A stretch of 64,000 nt of DNA from Saccharicrinis sp050296935 (GTDB lineage: Bacteria; Bacteroidota; Bacteroidia; Bacteroidales; Marinilabiliaceae): positions 8,458 to 72,457 of the forward strand of contig JBNKRV010000320.1 of assembly GCA_050296935.1 (NCBI GenBank). The letters run 5' to 3'. Under the pieces are notes generated by a model. It saw only the letters and a list, made by a program, of their open reading frames with translations. It searched no databases and had not been told where the DNA came from. The translations under genes and the position numbers were made by a program. Positions 53,013-63,023 of this stretch are shown piece after piece. How positions within the stretch are numbered: position 1 is the stretch's first letter; each line of letters opens with the position of its first letter.

Positions 53013-54200
53013 TTACTCAATAATTTCAGTTACCTGACCAGCACCTACTGTTCTACCACCTTCACGGATAGCAAAACGAAGACCTTGATCAATAGCTACA
53101 GGATAGATAAGCTCAACTGTGATAGTTACGTTATCTCCTGGCATTACCATTTCTGTTCCTTCAGGAAGAGAAATCTCACCTGTTACATCTAGTGTACGTA
53201 GGTAGAATTGAGGACGATACTTGTTATGGAAAGGAGTGTGACGACCACCTTCTTCTTTCTTCAAGATATATACCTCAGCTTTAAACTTAGTATGAGGAGT
53301 TATAAGCCCTGGAGCACCAAGAACCATACCTCTTTTAATTTCATCTTTATCGATACCACGTAGTAATAAACCAACGTTATCACCAGCCTGGCCATCATCA
53401 AGAATTTTACGGAACATTTCTACTCCTGTACAAACAGTTTTCTTACCTGCTGCACCTAAACCAATGATTTGCATTTCATCACCAGTATGAATAACACCAG
53501 TTTCAATACGACCTGTAGCAACAGTACCTCGACCTGTAATAGAAAATACATCCTCGATAGGCATTAAGAAAGGCTTATCGATATCGCGTGGAGGAATTGG
53601 AATCCAAGTATCAACAGCATCCATCAATTCCATAATTTTATCAACCCACTGAGGCTCTCCATTAAGACCACCTAGAGCAGATCCTTGAATTACAGGAGTA
53701 TTATCCCCATCAAACTCATAGAAGTCTAGTAGTTCTCGAATTTCCATTTCAACAAGCTCTAATAACTCCTCGTCATCAACCATATCAACTTTGTTCATGA
53801 AAACTACCAATTTAGGTACGTTTACCTGACGTGCTAATAGGATATGCTCACGAGTCTGAGGCATAGGACCATCAGTAGCAGCAACTACGATAATTGCTCC
53901 GTCCATCTGCGCAGCACCTGTTACCATGTTTTTCACATAATCGGCGTGACCCGGACAGTCAACGTGTGCATAGTGACGATTTGCAGTTGCGTACTCAACG
54001 TGAGCACTATTAATTGTAATACCCCTCTCTTTTTCTTCAGGAGCGTTATCAATTTGATCAAAATCTTTCGCTTCCGAAAATCCTTTATCAGCTAGCACTT
54101 TTGTAATTGCAGCAGTTAAAGTGGTTTTACCGTGGTCAACGTGACCAATTGTACCGATGTTCACGTGAGGCTTTGACCTGTCATAATGTTCTTTAGCCAT
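53013..54200 (-). CDS. tuf: elongation factor Tu
   Basis: A 395-residue EF-Tu starting MAKEHYDRSKPHVNIGTIGH at the ATG at 54200. The G1 motif GHVDHGKTT, effector region with ERGITI, DCPGHADY and NKVDMVDD are all present, followed by domains 2 and 3. It delivers aminoacyl-tRNA to the ribosome. It sits between tRNA-Thr and tRNA-Trp within the tRNA/tuf transcript. A longer open frame upstream runs through the tRNA and is not real. Confidence 0.99.
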   Translation of the reverse strand: MAKEHYDRSKPHVNIGTIGHVDHGKTTLTAAITKVLADKGFSEAKDFDQIDNAPEEKERGITINSAHVEYATANRHYAHVDCPGHADYVKNMVTGAAQMDGAIIVVAATDGPMPQTREHILLARQVNVPKLVVFMNKVDMVDDEELLELVEMEIRELLDFYEFDGDNTPVIQGSALGGLNGEPQWVDKIMELMDAVDTWIPIPPRDIDKPFLMPIEDVFSITGRGTVATGRIETGVIHTGDEMQIIGLGAAGKKTVCTGVEMFRKILDDGQAGDNVGLLLRGIDKDEIKRGMVLGAPGLITPHTKFKAEVYILKKEEGGRHTPFHNKYRPQFYLRTLDVTGEISLPEGTEMVMPGDNVTITVELIYPVAIDQGLRFAIREGGRTVGAGQVTEIIE

Positions 54201-54263
54201 AACTCGAATAATTAGACAATTAGATATTAACTTATAATTTTTTAAAATTCCGAACCAGAATAG

Positions 54264-54335
<72 letters not shown>

Positions 54336-54341
54336 GAATTG

Positions 54342-54414
54342 AGCGGGAGACGGGATTCAAACCCGCGACCCTTAGCTTGGAAGGCTAATGCTCTATCAGC
54401 TGAGCTACTCCCGC
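54342..54414 (-). tRNA. tRNA-Gly (TCC anticodon)
   Basis: A 73-base cloverleaf with perfect acceptor GCGGGAG/CTCCCGC and anticodon loop CTTCCAA, giving TCC. It lies 6 bases upstream of tRNA-Thr and is certainly cut from the same precursor. Confidence 0.95.
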
Positions 54415-54500
54415 TTTTGATTCGGGGCTACAAAGGTAATGAATTATTAATCAAAAACTTCGCAAACCCCAGATATATTTTTCAAATTTTCTGGTTCTTG

Positions 54501-54583
54501 TGGGGAGAGCAGGATTCGAACCTACGAAGACATAAGTCAGCAGAGTTACAGTCTGCCCCAGTTGGCCGCTTTGGTATCTCCCC
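54501..54583 (-). tRNA. tRNA-Tyr (GTA anticodon)
   Basis: An 83-base class II tRNA with acceptor GGGGAGA/TCTCCCC, anticodon GTA within GACTGTAACTC, and a long variable arm (CTGACTTATGTCTTCG region). It is the first of the three tRNAs before tuf. Confidence 0.95.
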
Positions 54584-54620
54584 AAACACCTTTTCATTAA
54601 AAGGCTACTTTATTTCATTT

Positions 54621-54656
54621 CAATAGGCTGATTACCTTTCAACAATCAGCCTATTG
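54621..54656 (-). other. 13-bp hairpin in the leader of the tRNA-tuf transcript
   Basis: CAATAGGCTGATT and AATCAGCCTATTG pair exactly around a 10-base loop. It lies between the promoter at 54701-54730 and tRNA-Tyr, with no T run on the minus strand. A leader processing stem is likely; in the opposite direction it has no gene to terminate. Confidence 0.6.
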
Positions 54657-54700
54657 TATCTTATTTAACGTATATAATAACACTCCTCTAAAACGGTGTG

Positions 54701-54730
54701 CAAATGTATAATTATTTTTTAATAACACAA
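54701..54730 (-). promoter_or_regulatory. promoter of the tRNA(Tyr)-tRNA(Gly)-tRNA(Thr)-tuf unit
   Basis: On the minus strand TTG (54728-54730, within TTTTTG), a 19-base spacer and TACATTTG followed by C (54701-54708) match the Bacteroidota promoter fully. The predicted start near 54694 leaves a leader of about 110 bases before tRNA-Tyr. Confidence 0.75.
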
Positions 54731-54751
54731 AAATAACTACTTTTTTTTTCA

Positions 54752-55051
54752 TTATTTAGCTTTCACTTTTTCTTTCTTCTTAATCAGTTGCTTACGAAGA
54801 GCTTCACAAGCCATATCTACTGATTCCTCAAACGCCTTCGACTGCTTCTTCGCAAACAATTCTGTTCCGGGAACACTCAAACTTATTTCTGCCACTTTAT
54901 TTTCCAATGTTTCTGACTTATCCAACTTCAGAATTACTTCCGCATCAATGATGGCATCAAAAAAAACATCCAACTTACTAACTTTTTGTTCGATAAAACT
55001 TTGCAAATGATCAGCAGCATCAAACTTTACTGATTGAATTGTAATGTTCAT
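54752..55051 (-). CDS. hpf: short ribosome hibernation-promoting factor
   Basis: A 99-residue protein of the short HPF/RaiA family: NITIQSVKFDAADHLQSFIEQ, then LDVFFDAIIDAEVILKL, and a Lys-rich end. It binds the 30S subunit and inactivates ribosomes under starvation. It follows xerC by 17 bases. A T-rich stretch after the stop may end the transcript. Confidence 0.92.
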   Translation of the reverse strand: MNITIQSVKFDAADHLQSFIEQKVSKLDVFFDAIIDAEVILKLDKSETLENKVAEISLSVPGTELFAKKQSKAFEESVDMACEALRKQLIKKKEKVKAK

Positions 55052-55068
55052 AGTAAATCCTCCTTTTA

Positions 55069-55953
55069 TTAAGACCTCGGATGGGCCTGATTATATATAT
55101 CGGTTAATTTTTCAAAACTATTATGCGTATATACTTCTGTTGCATTTAAATTAGAATGCCCAAGCAACTCTTTTATTGCATTCAAATCTGCACCTGCATT
55201 TAACAAAGAGGTAGCAAACGAATGCCTTAATACATGTGGACTTTTCTTATGCAGCGTTGTTACTAAAGATAAGTACTTTTTCACAATTCGGTATACAAGT
55301 TTATGATATATCTTCACTCCTTTGGAAGTTAAAAAGAATGAATCACTTATTGTCAATCCAAATGTTTCATTTCTAACGCATATATAATGACTCACCTTTT
55401 CCTTTAACGACATATACAAAGGAATAATTCTATCCTTGTTAAACTTTCCGGTTACTCTCACCACACCTTCCCCTAAATCAAAATCACGATCCTTTAAGTT
55501 TACCAACTCAGACAATCGCATACCTGATCCATAAAATAATTCAAGAATTAAATTATCACGAACTCCATCATAATCATTTGCAAATGGTATTTTATCCAGC
55601 AACAAATCCATTTCAGAATCACGGACAAAGACAGGTAATCTTTTGGGAATCTTTGGCAATGGAATTCCATCCACAGGATTAAACTCCACTTCCCCTTCGC
55701 GCATTAAAAATTTGTAGAAAGACTTTAGCGAAGTAATTTTCCGACCAACACTTTTGGGGGCCAATCCTTCATTAACCATTTTCACAACCCAATTTCGAAT
55801 ATGCTTTCTAGTAATATCTTTTACAGATTCGAAACCAAACTCACTGGAAAATGAAATAAATTGTTCGAGATCGCAGCGATATGAAACTAATGTATAATCC
55901 GAACTGCGCTTCTCGAACTCTAAATATTTTATAAACGACTCAATTGATATCAT
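55069..55953 (-). CDS. tyrosine recombinase XerC/XerD
   Basis: A 294-residue recombinase. The N-terminal SAM-like core-binding domain (SIESFIKYLEFEKRSSDYTL) precedes the catalytic domain: first Arg in SGMRLSELVNL, HVLRHSFATSLL (His and Arg), LGHSNLNATEVYTH with the nucleophilic Tyr. It resolves chromosome dimers at dif. XerC and XerD are hard to tell apart here. It lies between rpsU and hpf as in most relatives, so it is not part of a mobile element. Confidence 0.93.
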   Translation of the reverse strand: MISIESFIKYLEFEKRSSDYTLVSYRCDLEQFISFSSEFGFESVKDITRKHIRNWVVKMVNEGLAPKSVGRKITSLKSFYKFLMREGEVEFNPVDGIPLPKIPKRLPVFVRDSEMDLLLDKIPFANDYDGVRDNLILELFYGSGMRLSELVNLKDRDFDLGEGVVRVTGKFNKDRIIPLYMSLKEKVSHYICVRNETFGLTISDSFFLTSKGVKIYHKLVYRIVKKYLSLVTTLHKKSPHVLRHSFATSLLNAGADLNAIKELLGHSNLNATEVYTHNSFEKLTDIYNQAHPRS

Positions 55954-56025
55954 CCACGACCTTCGACTAACTATTCTGTATAAGCGAATATACTAATTTT
56001 TCCAGTAAAAGATCAAAGATATTTT

Positions 56026-56217
56026 CTATTCTTCGTTTTGTTGCAATTTTTGAATATAAATTGCTTTTTTCACTTCCTCTCTTCTTGAAATTGAAGGTTT
56101 AATAAAAGCCTGACGAGAACGAAGTTCACGCATAGCACCAGTCTTCTCAAATTTTCTTTTGAACTTCTTTAATGCTCTTTCAATGTTTTCACCTTCTTTA
56201 ATCGGAATAACAATCAT
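56026..56217 (-). CDS. rpsU: 30S ribosomal protein S21
   Basis: A 63-residue basic protein, MIVIPIKEGENIERALKKF, with the expected KFEKTGAMRELRSRQAF. A clear ribosome binding site, AAAGGAGA, precedes the ATG, which is unusual among the genes here. It begins the conserved rpsU-xerC-hpf group; a xerC start follows 72 bases later. Confidence 0.95.
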   Translation of the reverse strand: MIVIPIKEGENIERALKKFKRKFEKTGAMRELRSRQAFIKPSISRREEVKKAIYIQKLQQNEE

Positions 56218-56430
56218 AATTTTCTCCTTTGATATTATTATTTTGCGCTATAAATTTAAACACTAACAGTCAAATAATCAAGTCATTCCAGTTGAATAAA
56301 CAGGTACCATCCCAATTATTTGCAGGTGCAAAGAAAACAAAGATTATTTACAGCTACAAATATTCGTAAATATTTTTTGAATAAACTTTATAAACAACTG
56401 GATTTCAACTGGTAATCCAAAACAATATTT

Positions 56431-57507
56431 TCAGTTTAATTTATAAATTAAATAATTTTTCATTCTTTCAAATTCAACTTCATCAATAGATTCTAAATCC
56501 AGAATATTATCTCTTACCGGATTTGCATTTTTTCTATATAAATTAACTAATTCTATTGATTGCTCATATGTAAAATAAGGATGCCTGGCAATATCTGAAA
56601 TAGTAGACTTTTCAGGATCTATCTTTTTAATCAGTTCTACATTAACACGGAGTTTTTTTTCTATTTGATGAAATACATTGTCAGGCAACCCATAAACTTC
56701 TTTAATCTGTTTTATACTATAAAATCCGCCTAACAAGTTTCGGAATTTTACAATTCTTTGTGCATATACACTTCCTATCCCAACTAATTTCTTAAAATCC
56801 ATTGTATCCGCTGAATTAATCTCAACTACAACGATCTCCTTATTAGTTTTTCTTTCGTGCCCTTTTGGTATACTATTACTTTTCAACCACTCATATAATC
56901 TATGGTCAGTAAAGGATTCTACACTTTTGAGGGGCAGTGATTTTGTAATATAAGTTTTAGATATATGAGTAAAAATAGAATCTCTCAGGCTTAAGGAACT
57001 TATATGACTTTGTAAAAAGCCACTATCTATTTCATTAAAATTAACCCAATCGACATGACTTTCTTTAGCGAGAACCCTTTTGTTATCCTGAACTTCAGAT
57101 GACTCCCAAATTATATAGTCTGATAATTTATCAACGAAGGAGGAATCCATACCATATACCCGATACAAATCCTTCTTTGAACTAAAAGCCTTCACTTTAT
57201 TACGATAACCGAGAAACGACTTCTTCTGATAATTGGAAAAGCCTAATAATTCAAGTTCCTGAGTCGTGACAGTATTGGGATTAAATGAGAATAAGATATC
57301 TTTAGCACATCCTTTATTCAACCTTACCAAACTATCATTCAGAGCTTTAACAGTGGAGATGAATTTTTCTTGTTCCAAAGTATTATTTGACTTGGGCATC
57401 CAATAGGTAATGGTTACCCTGAGAAATATTACGATAATGATCAGAAAAAATAATACAACAATTCCTCTTTGCTCATTACGGGTATAATAAAAAAAGTCTT
57501 TCCACAT
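56431..57507 (-). CDS. membrane-anchored helix-hairpin-helix protein
   Basis: A 358-residue protein with one N-terminal membrane segment (GIVVLFFLIIIVIFLRVTI) and ComEA-like helix-hairpin-helix elements. These are seen at FNPNTVTTQELELLGFSNYQ (about 71-90), INSADTMDFKKLVGIGSVYA (about 230) and DPEKSTISDIARHPYFTYEQ (about 298). The soluble part would be extracytoplasmic. Helix-hairpin-helix repeats bind DNA, so a role in DNA uptake is possible, but many Bacteroidota carry such proteins without known competence. Confidence 0.83.
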   Translation of the reverse strand: MWKDFFYYTRNEQRGIVVLFFLIIIVIFLRVTITYWMPKSNNTLEQEKFISTVKALNDSLVRLNKGCAKDILFSFNPNTVTTQELELLGFSNYQKKSFLGYRNKVKAFSSKKDLYRVYGMDSSFVDKLSDYIIWESSEVQDNKRVLAKESHVDWVNFNEIDSGFLQSHISSLSLRDSIFTHISKTYITKSLPLKSVESFTDHRLYEWLKSNSIPKGHERKTNKEIVVVEINSADTMDFKKLVGIGSVYAQRIVKFRNLLGGFYSIKQIKEVYGLPDNVFHQIEKKLRVNVELIKKIDPEKSTISDIARHPYFTYEQSIELVNLYRKNANPVRDNILDLESIDEVEFERMKNYLIYKLN

Positions 57508-57613
57508 TGTGGCTTGGTGGTTAGGTTTCTTTGATTACAACAATCAACAAAAATTATAAAAATATATTACATACAGAAAATGACAATACAATAAAAGTAA
57601 AAGACTTTAATCA

Positions 57614-58999
57614 CTAACCAGCGACTCCCATATACTTGTTAACTTGCTCAATTATTCCATAAGCAGAAACTATTAAGATAGCAATTGGAGCAATGTATTT
57701 TAAGGAAAAATAAATAGCATCCATATACCATATTTTTAATACACCATGATTTGATAACTCCTTTTTGGTTTTTTCGTAGCCATATTTCCATCCGATAAAC
57801 AATGAGATTAAAGCTCCACCTATTGGGAGAAAAATATTGGCAGCAAAAAAATCTAATGTGTCAAAAAAGTTAAGTCCTAAAAAAATGTCCGAATCCATAT
57901 GTCCCAAAGATAAAGAGCAAAAGATTCCTACAAAAGAAATAGACACTGTAGCTAAGATAGTTGCAACACGTCTACTTATTTTCAGCTCCTCTGATAAAAA
58001 TGCCACCACAACTTCTAAAATTGAAATGGAAGACGTTAATGCTGCTATTGTCAGTAGCAGAAAGAACATTACAGAAAAGATTTCTCCTCCAGGCATCTGC
58101 ATAAACACATTTGGTAATGTCTTAAAAACCAGTCCTGCACCAGCTCCTGCCTTTAATTTAAAAGCAAAAACAGCAGGTAGGATAGCCAATCCAGCTAAGA
58201 TCGCAATAACCGTATCTGCAATGGTAACCTGAAGAGCCGTTTTTCCCAGGTTATTCTTTTTATCAATATAAGAACCATAAGTAATTAATGTACCCATCCC
58301 CAGACTCAAAGAAAAGAACGCATGCCCTAACGCATTCAAAACACCTTCCCAGGTAAGCTTTGAAAAATCCGGATTTAAAAAAAACTCAACACCCTTTCCT
58401 GCTCCTGGCAATGTTATTGACCGAAATACAAGAACAACTAATATTACTATTAATAAAGGCATTAATACTTTTGAATAACGCTCAATTCCCTTTTGAATTC
58501 CCAACAGAACAATTACTGCAGTTAATAACATAAACCCTAATTGCCAAAGAACCGGCTTTACAGATTGCGAACTGAAATCATTGAAATAAGCAGATATTTC
58601 TGCCGGTGTTTTTTCAACAAAAGTGCCTTTAACTGACTCTACTACGTAATCCATTGCCCAACCAGCAACAACACCGTAAAAAGATAGTATTAAATAAGCG
58701 GCACCAACCCCTAAAAATCCGGTTATAAACCATACAGACTTCGGAGCCAATTTCCTGAAGGCTCCGAATGCATTTCGTTTAGCTTTACGACCTATTACAA
58801 ATTCCGATATCATAACCGGAAGGCCTATTGCAATAATAAATCCCAAATAAACAAACAAAAAAGCAGCACCTCCATATTGACCTGTGATATACGGGAACTT
58901 CCATATATTCCCAAGTCCAACTGCAGACCCTGCAGCTGCAGCTATAACACCAAACTTACTACCAAAACTATCCCGATTCTTGTTATCTGACAGAGCCAT
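57614..58999 (-). CDS. neurotransmitter:sodium symporter (SNF) family transporter
   Basis: A 461-residue membrane protein with the family start FGVIAAAAGSAVGLGNIWKF and PYITGQYGGAAFLFVYL, then about eleven or twelve membrane segments. Bacterial relatives import amino acids such as tryptophan, leucine or alanine with sodium; the substrate here is unknown. It directly follows fba and its terminator, with only about 50 bases for its own promoter. Confidence 0.9.
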   Translation of the reverse strand: MALSDNKNRDSFGSKFGVIAAAAGSAVGLGNIWKFPYITGQYGGAAFLFVYLGFIIAIGLPVMISEFVIGRKAKRNAFGAFRKLAPKSVWFITGFLGVGAAYLILSFYGVVAGWAMDYVVESVKGTFVEKTPAEISAYFNDFSSQSVKPVLWQLGFMLLTAVIVLLGIQKGIERYSKVLMPLLIVILVVLVFRSITLPGAGKGVEFFLNPDFSKLTWEGVLNALGHAFFSLSLGMGTLITYGSYIDKKNNLGKTALQVTIADTVIAILAGLAILPAVFAFKLKAGAGAGLVFKTLPNVFMQMPGGEIFSVMFFLLLTIAALTSSISILEVVVAFLSEELKISRRVATILATVSISFVGIFCSLSLGHMDSDIFLGLNFFDTLDFFAANIFLPIGGALISLFIGWKYGYEKTKKELSNHGVLKIWYMDAIYFSLKYIAPIAILIVSAYGIIEQVNKYMGVAG

Positions 59000-59044
59000 T
59001 AATACTTACATTTTAAAATTATGGGGTAAAAAAAACAAAAAAGT

Positions 59045-59080
59045 ATTTAAAAACAAAGCCCCCATCATTTTGATGGGGGC
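59045..59080 (-). terminator. rho-independent terminator of fba
   Basis: On the minus strand GCCCCCATCA and TGATGGGGGC form a 10-bp stem with a 3-base loop (59058-59080), followed by TTTGTTTTT. It is 27 bases past the fba stop. Confidence 0.9.
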
Positions 59081-59106
59081 TTATATGAAAAATACTCTAT
59101 ATTTTA

Positions 59107-60186
59107 CTAAAGTACATCGATACAGTTTAGATCCTGGAAAGCAACTTTTAATCTATCGATTAAAGTTTCCTGTCCTTTTCTTAACCATACACGAGGATCG
59201 TAATATTTCTTATTTGGCTTATCTTCACCCTCAGGGTTACCAATCTGACCTTGTAGATAATCAAATTTATCCGCAGCAAATTTACGAACACCGTCCCAAG
59301 TAGCCCACTGAGTATCTGTATCAATATTCATTTTAACAACTCCGTATCCAATTGCCTCACGAATTTCTTCAAGAGTAGAACCAGATCCACCGTGGAATAC
59401 AAAATTCACAGGATTAGAAGCTAAACCATGCTTTTGTTCAATAAATTTTTGTGAGTTATCAAGAATCTTTGGAGTTAAAACAACATTTCCTGGCTTATAT
59501 ACACCATGAACATTACCGAATGAAGCAGCAATAGTGAAGTTCGGACTAACTGATTTTAATGTTTCATAAGCTTGATTTACCTCTTCCGGCTGAGTATATA
59601 ATAATGCATTATCCACATCTGAATTATCTACACCATCTTCTTCTCCACCTGTAATACCAAGTTCAATCTCGATTGTCATTCCAATCTTACTCATTCTTTC
59701 AAAATACTTCTTACAAGTAGCAAGATTCTCATCAAGAGGCTCTTCTGATAGATCTAGCATATGAGAACTAAAAAGAGGTTTACCTGTTTCAGCAAAATGC
59801 TTTTCACCTGCATCCAAAAGACCGTCGATCCAGGGAAGTAATTTTTTTGCTGCATGGTCAGTATGAAGAATTACAGGAACACCATAAGCTTCAGCCACTA
59901 AATGAACATGCTTTGCAGCCGAAACAGCTCCTAATATCTGACCTTTTTGACCTTCTAAACCAATACCTTTACCTGCATAAAATGCAGCTCCACCATTAGA
60001 TAACTGAATAATTACCGGAGAGTTAACCACTTTAGCAGCCTCTATTACTCCGTTAATAGAATCAGTACCAACAACGTTTACAGCTGGTAAAGCGAAACCA
60101 TTTTCTTTTGCAACCTGAAATAATTTAGTTACATCATCACCAGTTACTACACCTGGTTTTACTACATCTAAAACTCTTTGTTTCAT
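59107..60186 (-). CDS. fbaA: class II fructose-bisphosphate aldolase
   Basis: A 359-residue zinc-dependent class II aldolase. ALPAVNVVGTDSINGVIEAA is near the N-terminus, and the metal ligands and catalytic residues lie in VILHTDHAAK, IEIELGITGGEEDGVDN, SFGNVHGVYKPG and NFVFHGGSGST. It cleaves fructose 1,6-bisphosphate in glycolysis. It is a single-gene unit with its own terminator. Confidence 0.97.
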   Translation of the reverse strand: MKQRVLDVVKPGVVTGDDVTKLFQVAKENGFALPAVNVVGTDSINGVIEAAKVVNSPVIIQLSNGGAAFYAGKGIGLEGQKGQILGAVSAAKHVHLVAEAYGVPVILHTDHAAKKLLPWIDGLLDAGEKHFAETGKPLFSSHMLDLSEEPLDENLATCKKYFERMSKIGMTIEIELGITGGEEDGVDNSDVDNALLYTQPEEVNQAYETLKSVSPNFTIAASFGNVHGVYKPGNVVLTPKILDNSQKFIEQKHGLASNPVNFVFHGGSGSTLEEIREAIGYGVVKMNIDTDTQWATWDGVRKFAADKFDYLQGQIGNPEGEDKPNKKYYDPRVWLRKGQETLIDRLKVAFQDLNCIDVL

Positions 60187-60543
60187 TGTGTATAATATTT
60201 AAAAAATTAATGACCTCCCTGTTTATTATCAACAGGCATGGAATCATAAAAAGTATACTATTTCAATTTTTCTAAAAACAAAACAGATAATTGATAACTT
60301 TTACCTGATATTGAATACAAATTATATAAAACTACCCTTGATTTTCTTTCAAATTGATAGTTACTAACAATTTTCGCCAAAAGTACAAAATAAAAACAAT
60401 TTAGCAGGCTTATTTAGTAAGTGGTTTTAAATGATTATAAGATCCCTTTTTAAACCATACTCGAAACCACAATATATAACCCTAGTAATGTGACACTTAA
60501 CAATCAAAGAAAAGATAATTATTTTCTAATATTCAGAGTAAAT
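60187..60543. other. intergenic region upstream of fba
   Basis: About 357 bases between fba and the Omp85-type gene upstream of it. A near -7 box (TACTTTTT on the minus strand, close to 60250-60260) and a short hairpin CCTGTT...AACAGG are visible, but I cannot assign a promoter or a terminator with confidence. Confidence 0.4.
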
Positions 60544-62901
60544 TTAGAATGGATATCCGATTGCAAAATTCATAGCTAAGTTATTAAAACGAAACCTTCT
60601 GTTTGTCAGAACCCATCTTTCTCCGGCAGGTTCAACCGGATCCCTTAACTTAACACCTGTATCTAATCGAAAAATAAAGTATTTCAAATCAAACCGTAAT
60701 CCAACCCCTGAACCAACAGCCAGTTTATCGGCGAAATCGTTTATTTTAAATAATCCTCCTTCAGGACTTATATCTTTTCTGATAGTATATACATTACCCA
60801 CATCCAGGAAAAAGGCTCCTTCAAGAATCCAGAATAACTTAAATCTATATTCTGCATTTAGCTCTAATTTAATATCTCCTGTCTGATTATAATAATCTGC
60901 TGACTCATCTTTATACGAACCTGGCCCCAACCCTCTAACAGGCCATGCTCTGATACTATTAGCTCCTCCTGAAAAGTATCTTTTCTCGAAAGGTAATACA
61001 TCCAAATTTCCATAAGGATATCCTACTCCTAAGTAAAAGCGATATGCCATACTATTTATTCTGTTGAGATAATGATGATATCGTACATCAATATCACTCT
61101 GAATATATTGTGCATATCGAATCCCCAGTACATCATAATAACCACTACTCGTTTTTGAATCAATGGATTTTGATATCAGGTTTAACATATTCCCTGCCTC
61201 TTCCAAATTCCAATTGAGATATAAAAAATTCTTTCTTTTATTCAACTCTTGCTGATTATATACTAATGAATATGTTGTATTGGTTATTAAGTGATCGCGA
61301 TAGGAATATTCAAGGTAACTGCCTTTTATATTATTAAAAAATTGTTGATCGACAGTAGGAATAACAACGAAATTGATTCCAAGTGGAGTTACCTGATGAC
61401 TTGTTCGTTTACTTGAACTCCATAAATAACTAATCCTTCCATTAGCAATTGTTCGTGTATAATCAGGGCGACGCTGAAAATTCAGCGCTGCTGAAAGAGA
61501 TGTTTTAGGATTAAAACGCTGACGGAATCCAGGAATCTTAAAAGGCATCCAGAACTTTGGAAAAACGATCCTCCCCTCTCCCTCGACAGCAAGAGTGCTA
61601 AATTGCTCACTTTGCCGATTCAATTGATTTTGCATTGAAACACCAAAATTAAAGGTAAATTCTTCGGCTCCTTTAAAAAGGTTTTTATGCTGATATTTCA
61701 AATTACCTCCTGCCCCAAGATTCCCGGACGAGTTCAATCCCTCTAAATCAACAGAATACGATTGATATTTAGCTGGCACTAACTGAATATAACAATTCAA
61801 CCATTTACCATCACTTTCCGGAGAATCTTTCGTTCCAACTTCTTCAAATCGAATATTAATGAATCGATAAATACGAAGACTGGATAATAGCGTTTGAGTT
61901 TTATCAACTAAACTTGCCTGAAACAATTGCCCCGGTTTAATATAGGTTGAATTCAGAAGTACTTCAGGTTTTACTTTAACTTCATCAATGTATAAAAAAT
62001 GACAATCACCATAAATTAAAGTATCAAATTCGGAAAAATATTTATCCCGCTCATCTAGTGCCCTATGTGTATCAAATCCCATCCTAAAGAATACATCTTT
62101 GATTCGATATTGGGAATGACTAATAACAGTATCTCTATTTTTACTGATTTCTTTTCTTATATTTTTTATCAGTACGGAATCACTGACCTGAAAATTACCA
62201 TGGGTACTATCAGCTTTAAAGTATATAAACTCTTTGGAGAAATTATAATATCCATGGTTTCTCAAATTTCTGGTAATACGATCTCTTTCTGCATCATGTA
62301 TGGCAACACTAAATGGTTTACCAATCTTCAACTGTGTATCTTCAATATTTAATTTTACCAGACTATCTATTTTTTCATCTTCAGCCTTAAATGCAACTCG
62401 ATTTAGTTCAAACTGATCTTTAGCATCTATTATATACTTTACTTTAACTTTTTTTCTCCTCCTTTTTATAATGGCTGTATCAATCACTCCCGCATGAAAA
62501 TAACCGTTATTCTGCATAAACATGGTCAATTGATCCTTTGATTGCCTAGCCAACAATTCATCGTACAGCACCGGTTGTTCACCAATACGGCGAAACCATT
62601 TATTGATACCCTTGGTACTATCTTTGCCAGCAAGATTATAAAGCCACAAATGAAATTTAAACATTCCGAATATCTGAACGTTTGGCTTTTGCTTTATATA
62701 TGGATAAAATCTTTCTTTGGAGATATTATGTGCATCGTTATCAATAACAACTTTATCCAGCAGATATTCATTCTCGGGTATATTTTTAACCGAACTACAA
62801 CTACTCACAAGTAATAGCAACAAACTATATAAGAGAAACTTTTTCAATCTATATGAAAACTTTTGGTGAAATTTATAGAATATGAACGAAATAAGAAGCA
62901 C
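60544..62901 (-). CDS. TamL-type Omp85 outer-membrane lipoprotein
   Basis: A 785-residue Omp85-superfamily protein if started at GTG 62901. An alternative TTG at 62847 gives a textbook lipoprotein signal (MKKFLLYSLLLLLVSSC), so the mature N-terminus is the lipidated Cys in either case. POTRA-like segments (to about residue 380) precede the 16-strand barrel, with KRYFSGGANSIRAWPVRGLGPG and a C-terminal aromatic (NFAIGYPF). Lipidated BamA/TamA homologs of this kind are the TamL proteins of Bacteroidota, thought to work with TamB in outer-membrane biogenesis. tamB is not adjacent here. Confidence 0.87.
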   Translation of the reverse strand: MLLISFIFYKFHQKFSYRLKKFLLYSLLLLLVSSCSSVKNIPENEYLLDKVVIDNDAHNISKERFYPYIKQKPNVQIFGMFKFHLWLYNLAGKDSTKGINKWFRRIGEQPVLYDELLARQSKDQLTMFMQNNGYFHAGVIDTAIIKRRRKKVKVKYIIDAKDQFELNRVAFKAEDEKIDSLVKLNIEDTQLKIGKPFSVAIHDAERDRITRNLRNHGYYNFSKEFIYFKADSTHGNFQVSDSVLIKNIRKEISKNRDTVISHSQYRIKDVFFRMGFDTHRALDERDKYFSEFDTLIYGDCHFLYIDEVKVKPEVLLNSTYIKPGQLFQASLVDKTQTLLSSLRIYRFINIRFEEVGTKDSPESDGKWLNCYIQLVPAKYQSYSVDLEGLNSSGNLGAGGNLKYQHKNLFKGAEEFTFNFGVSMQNQLNRQSEQFSTLAVEGEGRIVFPKFWMPFKIPGFRQRFNPKTSLSAALNFQRRPDYTRTIANGRISYLWSSSKRTSHQVTPLGINFVVIPTVDQQFFNNIKGSYLEYSYRDHLITNTTYSLVYNQQELNKRKNFLYLNWNLEEAGNMLNLISKSIDSKTSSGYYDVLGIRYAQYIQSDIDVRYHHYLNRINSMAYRFYLGVGYPYGNLDVLPFEKRYFSGGANSIRAWPVRGLGPGSYKDESADYYNQTGDIKLELNAEYRFKLFWILEGAFFLDVGNVYTIRKDISPEGGLFKINDFADKLAVGSGVGLRFDLKYFIFRLDTGVKLRDPVEPAGERWVLTNRRFRFNNLAMNFAIGYPF

Positions 62902-62929
62902 TATTTGATAAGATACATCAAAATTTATG

Positions 62930-62937
62930 CAAAAATA
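62930..62937 (-). promoter_or_regulatory. predicted -7 box of the TamL-type gene
   Basis: TATTTTTG followed by C on the minus strand matches TAnnTTTG. Its predicted start (about 62922) is compatible with both candidate start codons. No -33 TTG at standard spacing. Confidence 0.45.
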
Positions 62938-62958
62938 TCTAATTCAATTTAAATACAG

Positions 62959-62966
62959 TAAATTTG
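62959..62966 (+). promoter_or_regulatory. predicted -7 box of the TrmH-family gene
   Basis: TAAATTTG followed by C is a perfect TAnnTTTG match, back-to-back with the box of the divergent gene at 62930-62937. The leader would be about 50 bases. Confidence 0.45.
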
Positions 62967-63023
62967 CCCAACTCAAATGACAAATAAATTCCAATTGTAT
63001 CTGGAGATATTAATTTTTAATAA

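Noticed and set aside
55069..55953. Tyrosine recombinase as evidence of an integrative element
   Set aside because: It sits in the conserved rpsU-xerC-hpf order, and no attachment-site duplication is seen at the nearby tRNA genes.
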